Positions 54,090 through 63,999 of a stretch of DNA of 64,000 nucleotides are shown here, in pieces; positions within the stretch are counted from its first letter, which is position 1; every line of letters begins with the position of its first letter. The notes under the pieces were generated by a model that was not told the DNA's origin, searched no databases, and was given only the letters and a program-made list of their open reading frames with translations. This DNA is from Chryseobacterium candidae (GTDB lineage Bacteria > Bacteroidota > Bacteroidia > Flavobacteriales > Weeksellaceae). Both the position numbers and the translations under genes were made by a program. The stretch is from the NCBI RefSeq assembly GCF_004916905.1, contig NZ_SDLV01000004.1, positions 124,001-188,000 of the forward strand. The letters run 5' to 3'.

Positions 54090-55388
54090 CTAAGATCTTT
54101 TGGAGAGTCTTCTGTCTATTACATATAAAATAATTCCTACTGCAATAATTCCTAATCCTATCAGGCTTTCTTTAGGATTATGAATGAATGTAAAATAAAG
54201 GATATACATACTGAATAACAGAAAAACAGCCGGAAAAATATGAAAAGCATTAGATTTAAAGATTTTCCTGTCTTTTTTCTTCAGGAAGAAAACCGTTGAG
54301 ATTGCAAGACTTGCGAAAAGCTGTAAAATAAAAGCAGTATACACAAAAATTTCTTTAAAGCTTCCCGTTAAAATAATGATGGCTGCAATCACGGCATGGG
54401 TAAAAACAGCTTTTACCGGAATTCCTTTTTCGTTTCCTGCAGATAAGGGTTTCCAGATGTAGGTATGTTTTGCAAAAGCCTGCGTTAATCTTGAGCCTAC
54501 CCACAAGTATCCGCTTATGGTTGCCACCAGCTGCAGGGCAATAAAAATATTGACAATCTTTCCGAAAGCCGGCCCCAGCATATTGACCGCTGCTTCTCCC
54601 ATCACATCTTCTTTTCCTGCCAGCTGATTGACAGTTGCGTGTTTCAGCATAATATAATTCACCAGAATATAGCTTACCGTCACAAAAACAGTTCCTATGA
54701 TGAGTGATTTGGGGAGGTTTTTCTGAACATCTTTTATTTCTCCGGCGATATAGGATGCGGAATTCCAGCCAGTGTAGGAATAGGTCACAAATACCAGGGA
54801 AGTCGCAAAGGCAGGAAGCATAATCTCATTCTGCCAGCTGTTACTGAAATTAAGGCTGTTGCCCATCTGTGGTGAATTTGAAATCCCTACTCCAAGAATA
54901 ACCAGTACAATAATAAAAGCTATCTTAATGAAGGTAAAAAAGTTATGAAACCTGCTGGATGTTTTCAAGCTAAATGAAAGTGCGGCCGCAACCAGAAAGA
55001 TCACAGCTATCGCAAAACCGTTTCCGAAGCTATAATCAAATACCGAAAGATATTTTGACATAGCCAAAGCTGCCAGCGCTACGGGAGAGGAAAATCCTAT
55101 GATGAGTGAAATCCAGCTTATGAGATATCCGAATATGGGATGATAGGTTTCTTTGAGATAAATAAAATCGCCTCCGTTTCCTTTAAAATGGGAACCCAGT
55201 TCTGCGTAACAAAAAGCCCCGAACAAAGCGAGTACTCCTCCGATACTCCACAGCAGGAAAATGCTGTAGGTATTGCTAATATCAGAAAGCTGAAATCCCA
55301 GGGTGGTAAAAATTCCGGTTCCGATCATATTGGAAACGACAATGGCTGCAGCTGTTTTCCAGCCAATCTGATGTGAGGCAGTACTCAT
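54090..55388 (-). CDS. APC family amino acid permease
   Basis: A 432-residue transporter with twelve helices. TM1 carries SNMIGTGIFTTLGFQL, the unwound substrate-binding glycine motif of the APC superfamily, and TM6 region has FVTYSYTGWNSASYIAGEIK. It starts 7 bp after the TonB-dependent receptor gene that is under a SAM-I riboswitch, so it may import methionine, a relative or a peptide-derived amino acid. Substrate is inference. Confidence 0.9.
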   Translation of the reverse strand: MSTASHQIGWKTAAAIVVSNMIGTGIFTTLGFQLSDISNTYSIFLLWSIGGVLALFGAFCYAELGSHFKGNGGDFIYLKETYHPIFGYLISWISLIIGFSSPVALAALAMSKYLSVFDYSFGNGFAIAVIFLVAAALSFSLKTSSRFHNFFTFIKIAFIIVLVILGVGISNSPQMGNSLNFSNSWQNEIMLPAFATSLVFVTYSYTGWNSASYIAGEIKDVQKNLPKSLIIGTVFVTVSYILVNYIMLKHATVNQLAGKEDVMGEAAVNMLGPAFGKIVNIFIALQLVATISGYLWVGSRLTQAFAKHTYIWKPLSAGNEKGIPVKAVFTHAVIAAIIILTGSFKEIFVYTAFILQLFASLAISTVFFLKKKDRKIFKSNAFHIFPAVFLLFSMYILYFTFIHNPKESLIGLGIIAVGIILYVIDRRLSKRS

Positions 55389-55395
55389 TTAATGA

Positions 55396-57828
55396 TTAAA
55401 AGTTAAAATTAAGCCTTCCGAAGAAATAATTCCCCAAAGTTCCCATCTGCACCGGCGCATATTTGAATACTCCATAATATGAATTTTTATAAATCTGACG
55501 GTCCGGGAAGACATCAAATACATTGTTGGCACCTACGGTAAAATTGATATTTTTGTTGATATCATACCCAACGCTGATGTCTGTTACAACTTTTGGCGAG
55601 AACTCCTGCACGTCTCCAAAAGGATAACCATCTCTTATTACTTTACCAAAATAGGTATTTCTTACGAGAAAACTGAATTTCCCGATCCCATAATTTAATC
55701 CTAATGAAGCTTTTGTTTTTGGAGACAGAGTTTCAATGATATTGATCTGATCCGGGCCAAAAAACTGATCCTGAGGCGTTCCTAAGTTTTCAGGAAAATG
55801 AAAGTCTGTAATTTTAGTTTCCGTATAGTTTCCGGCAAGATTCATATTTAATTTTCCATTCCCGAGAATCCAGTCATAGGATAGCACTATATCTACTCCT
55901 TTCGTTTCTGTATCAATAGCATTGGCGAAGAACCTTCCGCTTTCTACCTTAAACTGATCTAATCTTGGATCTGTAATATTGCTGGTGATCACAATTCTGT
56001 CCTTTACTTTGATCCAGTATCCATCTATGGAAACAGTCAACTTATTAAATGGCTTCAGAGTAAATCCTGCACTTGCATTGACTGAGGTTTCCTGTTTGAG
56101 TTTATCAAATCCCAGAATTTTAGCGGCTTCGCTATCGTTGCTGAATATTCCTTTGGTCACAATCTTTGAACCGGAAGTAGAAATATCCGCATAGGAATTA
56201 TTGAAATAATGCTGCTGAAGGGAAGGCGCTCTGAAGCCTGTTCCTACCGCTGCCCTTATTGCATAATTTTTTACAAACTCATATCGTAGCGCAAGTTTTC
56301 CATTCAAGGTATTTCCGAAATCCGAATAATTTTCAAACCTGGCAGCGGCGTCAATATTGAGTTTTTTATCTAAATCATAGGAAATATCTGCATATACTGC
56401 GGTGGAATATCTGTCTTTCTTTAGTGCATTGTTGGGAGAAAATCCGATAAAGGATTGAGATCCGCCTGCTCCCAACACTGTAGATCCTTCAGTGGCAACG
56501 TTTCCATTGACGTCATATTGAGTATAAGATGCTTCGTCACCCGCTTTGATCTGGTATTGCTCAAACCTAAATTCACCCCCGAAAGCAATATTAAAACGCT
56601 TTATATTTTTGGAAACATCAAGATTCACCGTATTCTGAAGGAAGCTGTGTGCTCCGGCATAAAAACCTGTTGGTGATTTTGCTCCCAGGGAAGCATTATT
56701 GGTATGGCTTACATTATAATTGAAGGTATTGCTCCCGAATGTATTACTTACATCGAATAGCCAGTCATTTATATTATATTTTGCTCCTACAGCATAAGAA
56801 ATATCATATACCTGAGACCCAAGAATTGCCTGAAAACCATTCGGGTAAATGGATGAAACCACATTAGACTTTTCACTGGGAAGTCTTCTGAAACCAAACC
56901 CTTCTCCTTCTTTAATACTGAAACCTCCGAAAGAATAGAGTTTAAAATTATCATTAAAAGGGTATTCTGAATTGAAAAACAACTGTCCCTGTCTGATCTG
57001 GGCATCTCCGATCTGAAAATTAAAATCGTCACGCGTTAATCCTCTTTTTTCAATTTCTGCATCATCCGCAGCCCTGGCAGCTTTTACGGCTTCAGCGTCA
57101 CCTGCAAATTCATAAGCGAAATTATCTCCGAAAATATCCAGATCGTGATTTTGCGTTCTTGTGGTTTTTCCTCTGTGGCTTAATTGCAGGGAAAGATTAA
57201 TATAACCTTCTTTCTTTCCTAATGAGGTTCCATAGTTAACTCCTGCCTGGTAAGTATCTCCATCATTTCTTCCGGTTAATCCGTAGGTAAGAATTGCCGA
57301 AGCTCCTGCATTTTTCTTAAGAATAATATTGATGACTCCCGCAATAGCATCAGAGCCATATTGTGCGGCGGCTCCGTCTCTCAGGACTTCAATCCGGTCA
57401 ATAGCAATAACCGGAATAGTGCTCAAATCTGTTCCTACAGAGCCATTTCCGACGGTATTCTGATAATTCACCAAAGAAGTAGTATGTCTTCTTTTTCCGT
57501 TAAGCAATACTAAAACCTGATCAGGACCCATCCCTCTTAACGTTACGGGATCAATATGCTCTGTTCCATCAGAAGCAGACTGTCTCACTGCATTAAATGA
57601 TGGGATCACATAGTTCAGGAGATCCTGAGCGGTCATTTGCGGAGAGCTTCTCTGGATCTTATCGATATTGATAACATCCACAGGAACCGGCGTTTCCAGC
57701 TTTGTTCTTTTAACATTACGGTTTCCGACGATGATGATATCTTCGATCTGTTTTCCTTTTTCCTCATTTTCCTGAGCAGCTATCAGAATTGCCCCAAGCA
57801 ATAATACAGCTGTGCTTAATTTTTTCAT
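55396..57828 (-). CDS. TonB-dependent receptor under SAM riboswitch control
   Basis: The open frame runs to 57936, but the extra residues would be translated from the end of the riboswitch; MKKLSTAVLLLGAILIAAQE at 57828 is a real signal peptide (810 aa). Plug domain about 50-170 (QDLLNYVIPSFNAVRQSA, VTLRGMGPDQVLVLLNGKRR, RIEVLRDGAAAQYGSDAIAG), followed by the 22-stranded barrel with the TonB-receptor C-terminal NYFFGRLNFNF. The TonB-box-like EDIIIVGN is near the mature N-terminus. No CarboxypepD_reg or SusD partner, so not a SusCD pair. Substrate probably methionine-related. Confidence 0.93.
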   Translation of the reverse strand: MKKLSTAVLLLGAILIAAQENEEKGKQIEDIIIVGNRNVKRTKLETPVPVDVINIDKIQRSSPQMTAQDLLNYVIPSFNAVRQSASDGTEHIDPVTLRGMGPDQVLVLLNGKRRHTTSLVNYQNTVGNGSVGTDLSTIPVIAIDRIEVLRDGAAAQYGSDAIAGVINIILKKNAGASAILTYGLTGRNDGDTYQAGVNYGTSLGKKEGYINLSLQLSHRGKTTRTQNHDLDIFGDNFAYEFAGDAEAVKAARAADDAEIEKRGLTRDDFNFQIGDAQIRQGQLFFNSEYPFNDNFKLYSFGGFSIKEGEGFGFRRLPSEKSNVVSSIYPNGFQAILGSQVYDISYAVGAKYNINDWLFDVSNTFGSNTFNYNVSHTNNASLGAKSPTGFYAGAHSFLQNTVNLDVSKNIKRFNIAFGGEFRFEQYQIKAGDEASYTQYDVNGNVATEGSTVLGAGGSQSFIGFSPNNALKKDRYSTAVYADISYDLDKKLNIDAAARFENYSDFGNTLNGKLALRYEFVKNYAIRAAVGTGFRAPSLQQHYFNNSYADISTSGSKIVTKGIFSNDSEAAKILGFDKLKQETSVNASAGFTLKPFNKLTVSIDGYWIKVKDRIVITSNITDPRLDQFKVESGRFFANAIDTETKGVDIVLSYDWILGNGKLNMNLAGNYTETKITDFHFPENLGTPQDQFFGPDQINIIETLSPKTKASLGLNYGIGKFSFLVRNTYFGKVIRDGYPFGDVQEFSPKVVTDISVGYDINKNINFTVGANNVFDVFPDRQIYKNSYYGVFKYAPVQMGTLGNYFFGRLNFNF

Positions 57829-57922
57829 GTTGTTCCTGCCAATTAATAATACGGATCTGACGGATCTTTCCGCAGACACACAAGACTTCAAGAAATGGAA
57901 TTCATATAGAGTATTGACTTCA

Positions 57923-58024
57923 CTTATCTCCCCCAAAGGGTTGGAATTAGCACCTTTACACTTCTGGAACCGTGCAGGTTGCTAAGGTTTCTCCGGGCCA
58001 AATCCCTCCACCTTTCTTGATAAA
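57923..58024 (-). ncRNA. SAM-I (S-box) riboswitch
   Basis: Minus-strand RNA matches the S-box core closely: TTATCAAGAAAGGTGGAGGG, then GGCCC, AAACC..GCAACC, AAGGTGCTAATTCC and the closing GATAAG that pairs with TTATC in P1. It lies between a consensus promoter and the TonB-receptor start, 95 nt before the ATG. No classic terminator with T-run follows, so control of translation or of a weak stop is likely. It represses when S-adenosylmethionine is abundant. Confidence 0.95.
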
Positions 58025-58031
58025 TCTACTG

Positions 58032-58061
58032 CAAAAGTAGACTATTTTTCTGAACTTACAA
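58032..58061 (-). promoter_or_regulatory. Promoter of the riboswitch-receptor-permease transcript
   Basis: Minus strand: TTG (58061-58059), 19 bp, TACTTTTG (58039-58032), then the S-box. The TTG is shared with the T-run of the amylase terminator. Confidence 0.75.
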
Positions 58062-58063
58062 AA

Positions 58064-58097
58064 AAAGGCAAATCTGCTGATCTGCAAATTTGCCTTT
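58064..58097 (-). terminator. Intrinsic terminator of the amylase gene
   Basis: AAAGGCAAAT / ATTTGCCTTT (58064-58073 and 58088-58097) with seven T on the minus side, directly ahead of the next promoter. Confidence 0.88.
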
Positions 58098-58115
58098 ATT
58101 ATTCTATGTTTTAGC

Positions 58116-60953
58116 TTATTGAATCATCATCTTTTGAATGGCTATTCCTGTATCTGATTTCAGCTGTACAAGATACGTTCCTGCCGGATAATTAACCTTC
58201 ATATTATAAGCTCCATTCTCTTTATCCAGTTTGTAAGTATCCAGTTTTTTTCCCGTCATATCAAAAATTGAAATCTCTCCGTTTTTTGCTTTACTGAAAA
58301 TGAGTTTAGCGATTCCGTTCCGAACCGGATTATCTGCAATCTGAAGGGATAGCTTGTTGACTGCATTGGTATCTACAGTTGACAAAGCGCCCGCATAATT
58401 TCCAAGGATTCTGAATTCTCCAGGTTGTAAAGTGATTGGAGCTGTTGTGGAGGCTACATTTGAAATACTGTTGTCCATCAGATTCTGCCATTGACCTGTG
58501 TAAGGAAAATAAGGCACGACATTCTGTGCGGAAGTAGTATAATTAGCCAATACGACAACATTCTTTATTCCTGTTGTAATAGCTGCATCATATACATAAA
58601 TTCTTGTAATGAGACCATTAGGATCATTCGTAAGGTTATTGGATTCTATACTGTAGGTTTTAGATTTAAAAACCGGATAGGTATTTCTGATATTGATGAT
58701 TTTAGCCCATGTATCATAAACAGCCTTTCTGTTCGCATTGGTATCATATCCTAAAGTGAATGCCACAGGTTTTTCATCGGTTCTGCATCCGTTGTCTATG
58801 GTACCGTTTGCGCATCTGTTGATGCTGAATTCATATCCTAATTCTCCAAACTGCCAGATCATTTTCGGACCTGGAATAGTAAAGAAAGTTGCCCCGAAGG
58901 TTTTCATTCTTTCAAGAGCGGTATTCAGGTCTTTCACATTGTAACTTCCGTTTATAGCACCATAGGCAAGATTTTTAAACATCAGTCTCTCTTCATCATG
59001 GCTTTCTCCATAACCTACGGCACTCATATTGGTGAAGCCGTGAAGACTGTGATTCATACGGTCGTAGTTGCTGTTTTCCTTATATCCCATCGTATTCTGA
59101 TTGTAAGGATCTGTCTGCTTATTCCAAAGCATAACGCCTTTTCCTTCTGCTATTCTGTAGTTGGCCCATTGCTGTTCTTCCGCATCTGTTCCCAAATGTT
59201 CAAAGATCATATAAGAGTTGGGATCAATAGCCCATTGCCTGTCTGCGTAATGCTTCATAATATCCACTCTGTCCTGCTGATAGGCATTGGTACAGGCTTC
59301 ATCATTTTCGGAACAGCTTTGTGTAAATCCTTTTGTCAAATCCCAGCGGAATCCGTCTATGTGATATTCAGTCAGCCATTGCTCAAGACATCTCTCAACG
59401 TAATATTGCGTTGAAAGGCTTGTATGGTTAAAATCATTAAATACGTTGTATGAATGTTTCGGAACCTGATTGAAGTAAGGATTGTTGGCCGCAACATCTC
59501 CATAGCCATCGCCATCCGGATCTACATTCCAGAGTCTTACCAGAGGAGAACGTCCTGTAGCGTGATTAAATGCTACATCCAGAATGACTGCAATTCCGTT
59601 CTGATGGCATAGATCTACAAATTCTTTGAGTTTTTCGGGAGTTCCATACGCTTTGTCCAATGCATAATGGAAGGAAGTATTGTATCCCCATGAAAGATTT
59701 CCATCAAATTCCATGATGGGCATTAATTCTATGGCATTAATTTTTAAGTTTTTTAAATAAGCAATTTTATCGATCAATGACTGCCAGTTCTTTTCCTGTG
59801 TAAAGTCTCTCAATAGTAATTCATAGACTACAAGATCCTGTTTCGCAGGTCTTTGAAAATTGGTAACCTGCCAGTTATAAGCGGTCTGACCTGTTTTAAA
59901 TGTTGACACTTCAAAGCCCTGTCCGGCAGGAAATGCAGGCAAGTTTGGATAGGTAGAAGCCGAAATCCATGGATCATCATAGGAAGATAAGATTTGCGGC
60001 GAATAGGGGTCTGCTACTTTTCTTAAATCATTGGTTCTGTATTGGAAAGTATTGAGCTGCTGAGGGGTAATTCCATTGAGCTCAATCCAGTACAGATCAG
60101 GATTTGTGGTATCTTTATTCATCAGATATGTATCATTCACCGTCCAGTTATTGAAACTTCCTATAACATGTACAAAACTTTTCCCCGGAGCATATAAAGC
60201 CAATCCCACCCTGGTAGGATCTGCCGGATCATAATTAATTCCCTGCCTTATCCAGTTTGGTATTGACTGGGACACTACATTTCTTGGAACCTGCACAATG
60301 AATGCCGCAGCCTTGGAATTGGTTCCCTGTGTTGCCACAAGTTCCATACTGGCATCCTGAGTGACTGTATAACTGTAAGAATAAGATTGTGAAGGAGTTG
60401 TTGTAGAATTGATAACAGTTCCGTTTGCTTTTAAATGAAATGTTGCATTGGTACTGGTTGTAGCAGTAATAGTAATGGAATTTCCTACAGGAACTGAAGT
60501 GAGGCTGTTCACTAATGGATTTGTAAGCGTTAAGCTTAAAGTACCTACGTTTATAAAAATATCAGGTAAAGTCTGGTGTGATCCCGTCTTATCTTTTAAT
60601 AAAAAACCAAACCTTCCGATCCCTGTTCTTCCAAAGAAAGCTGTGGGAGTAAAAGTAAGTGAATAACTGTCTGTTACCGCATTATAATTCAGCTTATTCA
60701 GGTCATTGGAATTGTTCCAGCTTCCATTGGTAGGACAATCCTGACTATTCTGATAATTGGTATCAAACGACCATGTCCAGATGTAAATGGCATTATTGGA
60801 AACTCCCCATGCAGATTCGTCAATCTGATCTCCAGGAACCGTAAGCGTAACAGCATCAGATTCATTGAATGGATTGGGAGAAATCGTATAATTGATCTGC
60901 CCGAAAACACTCAATGTAATCAGCAGAAAAACAACAGAATAAAACTTTTTCAT
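58116..60953 (-). CDS. Secreted alpha-amylase family (GH13) glycosidase with T9SS sorting domain
   Basis: A 945-residue exoenzyme: signal peptide ending about SVFGQ, two Ig-like/CBM-type N-terminal modules (about 20-330, including VHVIGSFNNWTVNDTYLMN), the GH13 barrel (about 370-800) with DVAFNHATG, GFRWDLTKG (Asp nucleophile), the general acid in MIFEHLGTDAEEQ, and GYGESHDEERLMF, then a C-terminal T9SS type A domain (KAKNGEISIFDMTGKKLDTY). It should degrade starch or glycogen outside the cell. Confidence 0.93.
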   Translation of the reverse strand: MKKFYSVVFLLITLSVFGQINYTISPNPFNESDAVTLTVPGDQIDESAWGVSNNAIYIWTWSFDTNYQNSQDCPTNGSWNNSNDLNKLNYNAVTDSYSLTFTPTAFFGRTGIGRFGFLLKDKTGSHQTLPDIFINVGTLSLTLTNPLVNSLTSVPVGNSITITATTSTNATFHLKANGTVINSTTTPSQSYSYSYTVTQDASMELVATQGTNSKAAAFIVQVPRNVVSQSIPNWIRQGINYDPADPTRVGLALYAPGKSFVHVIGSFNNWTVNDTYLMNKDTTNPDLYWIELNGITPQQLNTFQYRTNDLRKVADPYSPQILSSYDDPWISASTYPNLPAFPAGQGFEVSTFKTGQTAYNWQVTNFQRPAKQDLVVYELLLRDFTQEKNWQSLIDKIAYLKNLKINAIELMPIMEFDGNLSWGYNTSFHYALDKAYGTPEKLKEFVDLCHQNGIAVILDVAFNHATGRSPLVRLWNVDPDGDGYGDVAANNPYFNQVPKHSYNVFNDFNHTSLSTQYYVERCLEQWLTEYHIDGFRWDLTKGFTQSCSENDEACTNAYQQDRVDIMKHYADRQWAIDPNSYMIFEHLGTDAEEQQWANYRIAEGKGVMLWNKQTDPYNQNTMGYKENSNYDRMNHSLHGFTNMSAVGYGESHDEERLMFKNLAYGAINGSYNVKDLNTALERMKTFGATFFTIPGPKMIWQFGELGYEFSINRCANGTIDNGCRTDEKPVAFTLGYDTNANRKAVYDTWAKIINIRNTYPVFKSKTYSIESNNLTNDPNGLITRIYVYDAAITTGIKNVVVLANYTTSAQNVVPYFPYTGQWQNLMDNSISNVASTTAPITLQPGEFRILGNYAGALSTVDTNAVNKLSLQIADNPVRNGIAKLIFSKAKNGEISIFDMTGKKLDTYKLDKENGAYNMKVNYPAGTYLVQLKSDTGIAIQKMMIQ

Positions 60954-61112
60954 TTATTATTTTTTATCGAATATAGTATAAATTTTTCTTCATAACGAGT
61001 ATTTTCATCGCTGTACATCAAATATTTCATTTACAGAAGAAAAAAAACTTTACGCGGCCCTTCAAAAACAAATTCGAATATCTCCGGAAAGTCTGAGAAA
61101 TAATAAAAAGAA

Positions 61113-61138
61113 AAACCGCTTAATTGCTTAAGCGGTTT
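61113..61138 (-). terminator. Intrinsic terminator
   Basis: AAACCGCTTAA / TTAAGCGGTTT around a TTGC loop; A/T-runs on both sides. It lies in the 249-bp gap between the amylase and the small membrane protein gene and serves the latter. Confidence 0.85.
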
Positions 61139-61202
61139 ATATATGTTGTTTTGCTTTGATATTACTTTTTCAGAATTCAGGTGAAAAAGCAATGACAATC
61201 AA

Positions 61203-61487
61203 TTAATGATGATGTCCGTGATCGTGAAGGAAAGGTCCGTTTCCTTTAGGCTCGCTATAGATAACTTCTACACCTTCCTGCTCAGAAATAAGCTTTCTTC
61301 TGATATCTTCAGGGTCGAAAGGCTTTACTTTTCCGAAATACTCTTTCAAACCTTCAGTTAGCCACATTGGGATTACTAATCCGAAGAACATGAAAATACA
61401 CCAGAATCCTACTAAGAACATAGTAATGAAGAATATAGTCCAAAGGAACTGGTAGAACGGCCAAAATGCTGATAATATCGTTATCAT
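61203..61487 (-). CDS. Small membrane protein with His-rich tail
   Basis: The longest frame begins at a TTG (61508), but that lies in the promoter -7 box, so ATG 61487 is preferred (94 aa). Two close helices (about 7-25 and 27-47, FFITMFLVGFWCIFMFFGLV) and a soluble tail ending GPFLHDHGHHH, which could bind metal. No family recognised. Neighbour upstream is fumarase. Confidence 0.75.
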   Translation of the reverse strand: MITILSAFWPFYQFLWTIFFITMFLVGFWCIFMFFGLVIPMWLTEGLKEYFGKVKPFDPEDIRRKLISEQEGVEVIYSEPKGNGPFLHDHGHHH

Positions 61488-61505
61488 TCTCTTAAAGATT
61501 TTAGG

Positions 61506-61536
61506 CAAAAATAGAACTTTTTTCCTTTTTACACAA
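61506..61536 (-). promoter_or_regulatory. Promoter of the small membrane protein gene
   Basis: Minus strand: TTG (61536-61534), 20 bp, TATTTTTG (61513-61506), 18 bp to the ATG. Good fit to the Bacteroidota promoter. Confidence 0.7.
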
Positions 61537-61580
61537 AAGATCAGCGTTCTATTTTGTTATTTATTTTAATTTTAAACTAA

Positions 61581-63188
61581 TTAGTGGGCAAGATCTGCGA
61601 AGAAATCGTTGCCTTTATCATCGGTAATGATGAATGCAGGGAAGTCTTTTACTTCAATTTTTCTTACGGCTTCCATTCCTAATTCAGGGAAGTCTACAAC
61701 ATCTACAGATACAATATTGTCTTTGGCAAGGATGGCGGCCGGCCCTCCGATAGATCCAAGATAGAAACCTCCGTATTTTCCGCAGGCATTGGTAACATCT
61801 TTACTTCTGTTTCCTTTTGCCAGCATGATCATACTTCCGCCATGGCTTTGGAATTCGTCTACGTAAACATCCATTCTTCCGGCAGTAGTAGGTCCGAAAC
61901 TTCCTGAAGCCATTCCTTCCGGAGTTTTTGCAGGCCCTGCGTAATAAATTGGGTGGTTTTTGAAATATTCCGGCATTGGTTTCCCGCTGTCGATAATTTC
62001 TTTAATTTTTGCGTGAGCGATATCTCTTGCTACGATTAATGTTCCGTTCAGTTTTAATCTTGTTTTGATCGGATATTTGGAAAGTTCAGCAAGAATTTCC
62101 GGCATTGGCTTGTTAAGGTTAATTTCAACAGCTTCTTCCAGGTGTGGAGGAGTATCAGGTAAGAATCTTTTCGGATCCTGTTCCAATTGCTCAAGGAAAA
62201 TCCCTTCTTTTGTGATTTTCCCTTTGATATTTCTGTCTGCAGAACAAGAAACTCCCATTCCTACAGGACAGGATGCTGCGTGTCTTGGAAGTCTGATTAC
62301 TCTTACGTCATGCGTAAGATATTTTCCTCCAAACTGTGCTCCGATGGCACTTTCCTGGCAGATTTTCTGAACTTTTGCTTCCCATTCAAGGTCTCTGAAA
62401 GCCTGTCCGGCTTCATTTCCTTCTGTAGGAAGATTGTCATAATATTTTGCTGATGCTTTTTTAACAGCTGCAAGATTGGCTTCTGCTGAAGTTCCTCCGA
62501 TTACCAATGCTAAGTGGTAAGGCGGGCATGCAGCCGTACCAAGGTCTGAAATCTTTTCTTTGATGAATTCTTCAAGAGATTTTTCGTTCAGTAAAGATTT
62601 TGTCTTTTGATACAAAAATGTTTTGTTGGCAGAACCTCCACCTTTTGTTAAGAATAAAAATTCGTAGTAATCTCCTTTTTTAGCATAGATATCAATCTGT
62701 GCAGGAAGGTTAGATCCTGAATTTTTCTCATCAAACATCGTCAAAGGAACCACCTGGGAATATCTTAGGTTTCTTTTCTGATAGGTATTGAAGATCCCCT
62801 TACTTAGATATTCACCATCATCTACTCCTGTATAAACATTTTCTCCTTTTTTTCCCATTACAATAGCTGTACCTGTATCCTGACATGAAGGAAGAGCTCC
62901 CTCTACAGCTACTGCAGCATTCTGCAAAAGGTTATAGGCAACAAATCTGTCATTATCGGTAGCTTCAGGATCATCAATGATTCTTCTAAGGCTTTCCAGG
63001 TGTGAAGAACGAAGCATGAAAGAAACATCTGCCATCGCTTCTTCAGCCAATAACTCCAACCCTTTCGGATCAATTGTTAAAATTTCTCTGTCACCCAGTT
63101 TATCCACCTTTACATAGTCTGATGTAAGTTTTTTGTACACCGTATCATCTTTCTGAATAGGATACGGATCCTGATATCTAAAATCCAT
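61581..63188 (-). CDS. fumA: Fumarate hydratase, class I
   Basis: A 535-residue oxygen-sensitive 4Fe-4S enzyme of the citric acid cycle, fumarate to malate. Cluster ligand regions are visible in [14 protein letters not shown] (Cys near 101), [18 protein letters not shown] and [12 protein letters not shown]; the substrate part with [20 protein letters not shown] and the C-terminal [20 protein letters not shown] complete the class I fold. Length normal. Promoter box about 18 bp upstream. Confidence 0.97.
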   Translation of the reverse strand: MDFRYQDPYPIQKDDTVYKKLTSDYVKVDKLGDREILTIDPKGLELLAEEAMADVSFMLRSSHLESLRRIIDDPEATDNDRFVAYNLLQNAAVAVEGALPSCQDTGTAIVMGKKGENVYTGVDDGEYLSKGIFNTYQKRNLRYSQVVPLTMFDEKNSGSNLPAQIDIYAKKGDYYEFLFLTKGGGSANKTFLYQKTKSLLNEKSLEEFIKEKISDLGTAACPPYHLALVIGGTSAEANLAAVKKASAKYYDNLPTEGNEAGQAFRDLEWEAKVQKICQESAIGAQFGGKYLTHDVRVIRLPRHAASCPVGMGVSCSADRNIKGKITKEGIFLEQLEQDPKRFLPDTPPHLEEAVEINLNKPMPEILAELSKYPIKTRLKLNGTLIVARDIAHAKIKEIIDSGKPMPEYFKNHPIYYAGPAKTPEGMASGSFGPTTAGRMDVYVDEFQSHGGSMIMLAKGNRSKDVTNACGKYGGFYLGSIGGPAAILAKDNIVSVDVVDFPELGMEAVRKIEVKDFPAFIITDDKGNDFFADLAH

Positions 63189-63206
63189 TCAATTTTTTTG
63201 TTTGTG

Positions 63207-63214
63207 CAAAATTA
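63207..63214 (-). promoter_or_regulatory. fumA: Candidate fumA promoter -7 box (TAATTTTG)
   Basis: Minus-strand TAATTTTG, full TAnnTTTG match, 18 bp before the ATG. Confidence 0.45.
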
Positions 63215-63243
63215 AGAATTATACTACTAAGAATCATTTTAGA

Positions 63244-63999
63244 TTAGAACTTCTTTATTGCTGTTTTAATATCTTTAATATAGTCAGGCTTTAAATTGTA
63301 CGACATTCCAAAGATACTTTCAGAGTAGATAATTTTTCCTGTTTTTGCTTCTACTATATTTAAAAATTTCCCGTTATTCATTCTCACATAACGGAAATAA
63401 TAAATATCTTCATTATTCAAAATCTTTTCACTCAATGCATTGTCATCTATGTATTCATATTTAAATTCATATTTTGAAAATAAATCTGCCTTATCCTCTT
63501 CGCTCCGCTCCTTATCCTCAAGTTTATATAGATTGGGATTAAATTTGATTCCAATATAATTGGGCACATATAAAGTTGCTGTTTGAAGTTTTTTTAATTC
63601 AGGAGTTTTAAAAACATCGTACACACTACTCGCCGCTTTATCACTGATCCCTTTTTGAACAGATTGAAAATAATTTTTCAAAAACCCTGGTTTAAAATTA
63701 AAAAATATGTCTTCAGACTGTGCCAATTTAGAGGTTTCTTTAATTGAATTAGCGTATGATGACTGTACCAATTCTCCTTTTTGAAACAAATAAAATCCCC
63801 CTACATACTGTCTATGCTTTTCAAATAAATCATAGTCCTCTTTCTTTTTGCTTTTGCTTAAAAATTTCTCAATTTCTTTCGTTTTTTCTTTCATATCGAA
63901 TGTAAAAAAAGAAAAATAAGTATAGATAGATGTTGAGATATTTTTCTCCACTATCTTCCCATCCACCGTTGCAAATGAGTATTTATCACTCATGAAATC
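63244..63999 (-). CDS. Hypothetical protein (probably 5' incomplete)
   Basis: At least 249 residues, with an in-frame ATG at 63993; the frame stays open to the window edge and the first residues look like mid-protein sequence, so the true start is probably outside. Lys-, Tyr- and Phe-rich, no signal peptide or helix visible in this part, with a C-terminal FLNIVEAKTGKIIYSES. Family not recognised. Confidence 0.65.
   Translation of the reverse strand, partial: DFMSDKYSFATVDGKIVEKNISTSIYTYFSFFTFDMKEKTKEIEKFLSKSKKKEDYDLFEKHRQYVGGFYLFQKGELVQSSYANSIKETSKLAQSEDIFFNFKPGFLKNYFQSVQKGISDKAASSVYDVFKTPELKKLQTATLYVPNYIGIKFNPNLYKLEDKERSEEDKADLFSKYEFKYEYIDDNALSEKILNNEDIYYFRYVRMNNGKFLNIVEAKTGKIIYSESIFGMSYNLKPDYIKDIKTAIKKF

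Noticed and set aside
57829..57936. 36-residue N-terminal extension of the TonB-dependent receptor
   Set aside because: It would be translated from the 3' end of the S-box and the leader; a normal signal peptide starts at 57828.
61488..61508. TTG start of the small membrane protein
   Set aside because: The TTG is part of the promoter -7 box on the minus strand.
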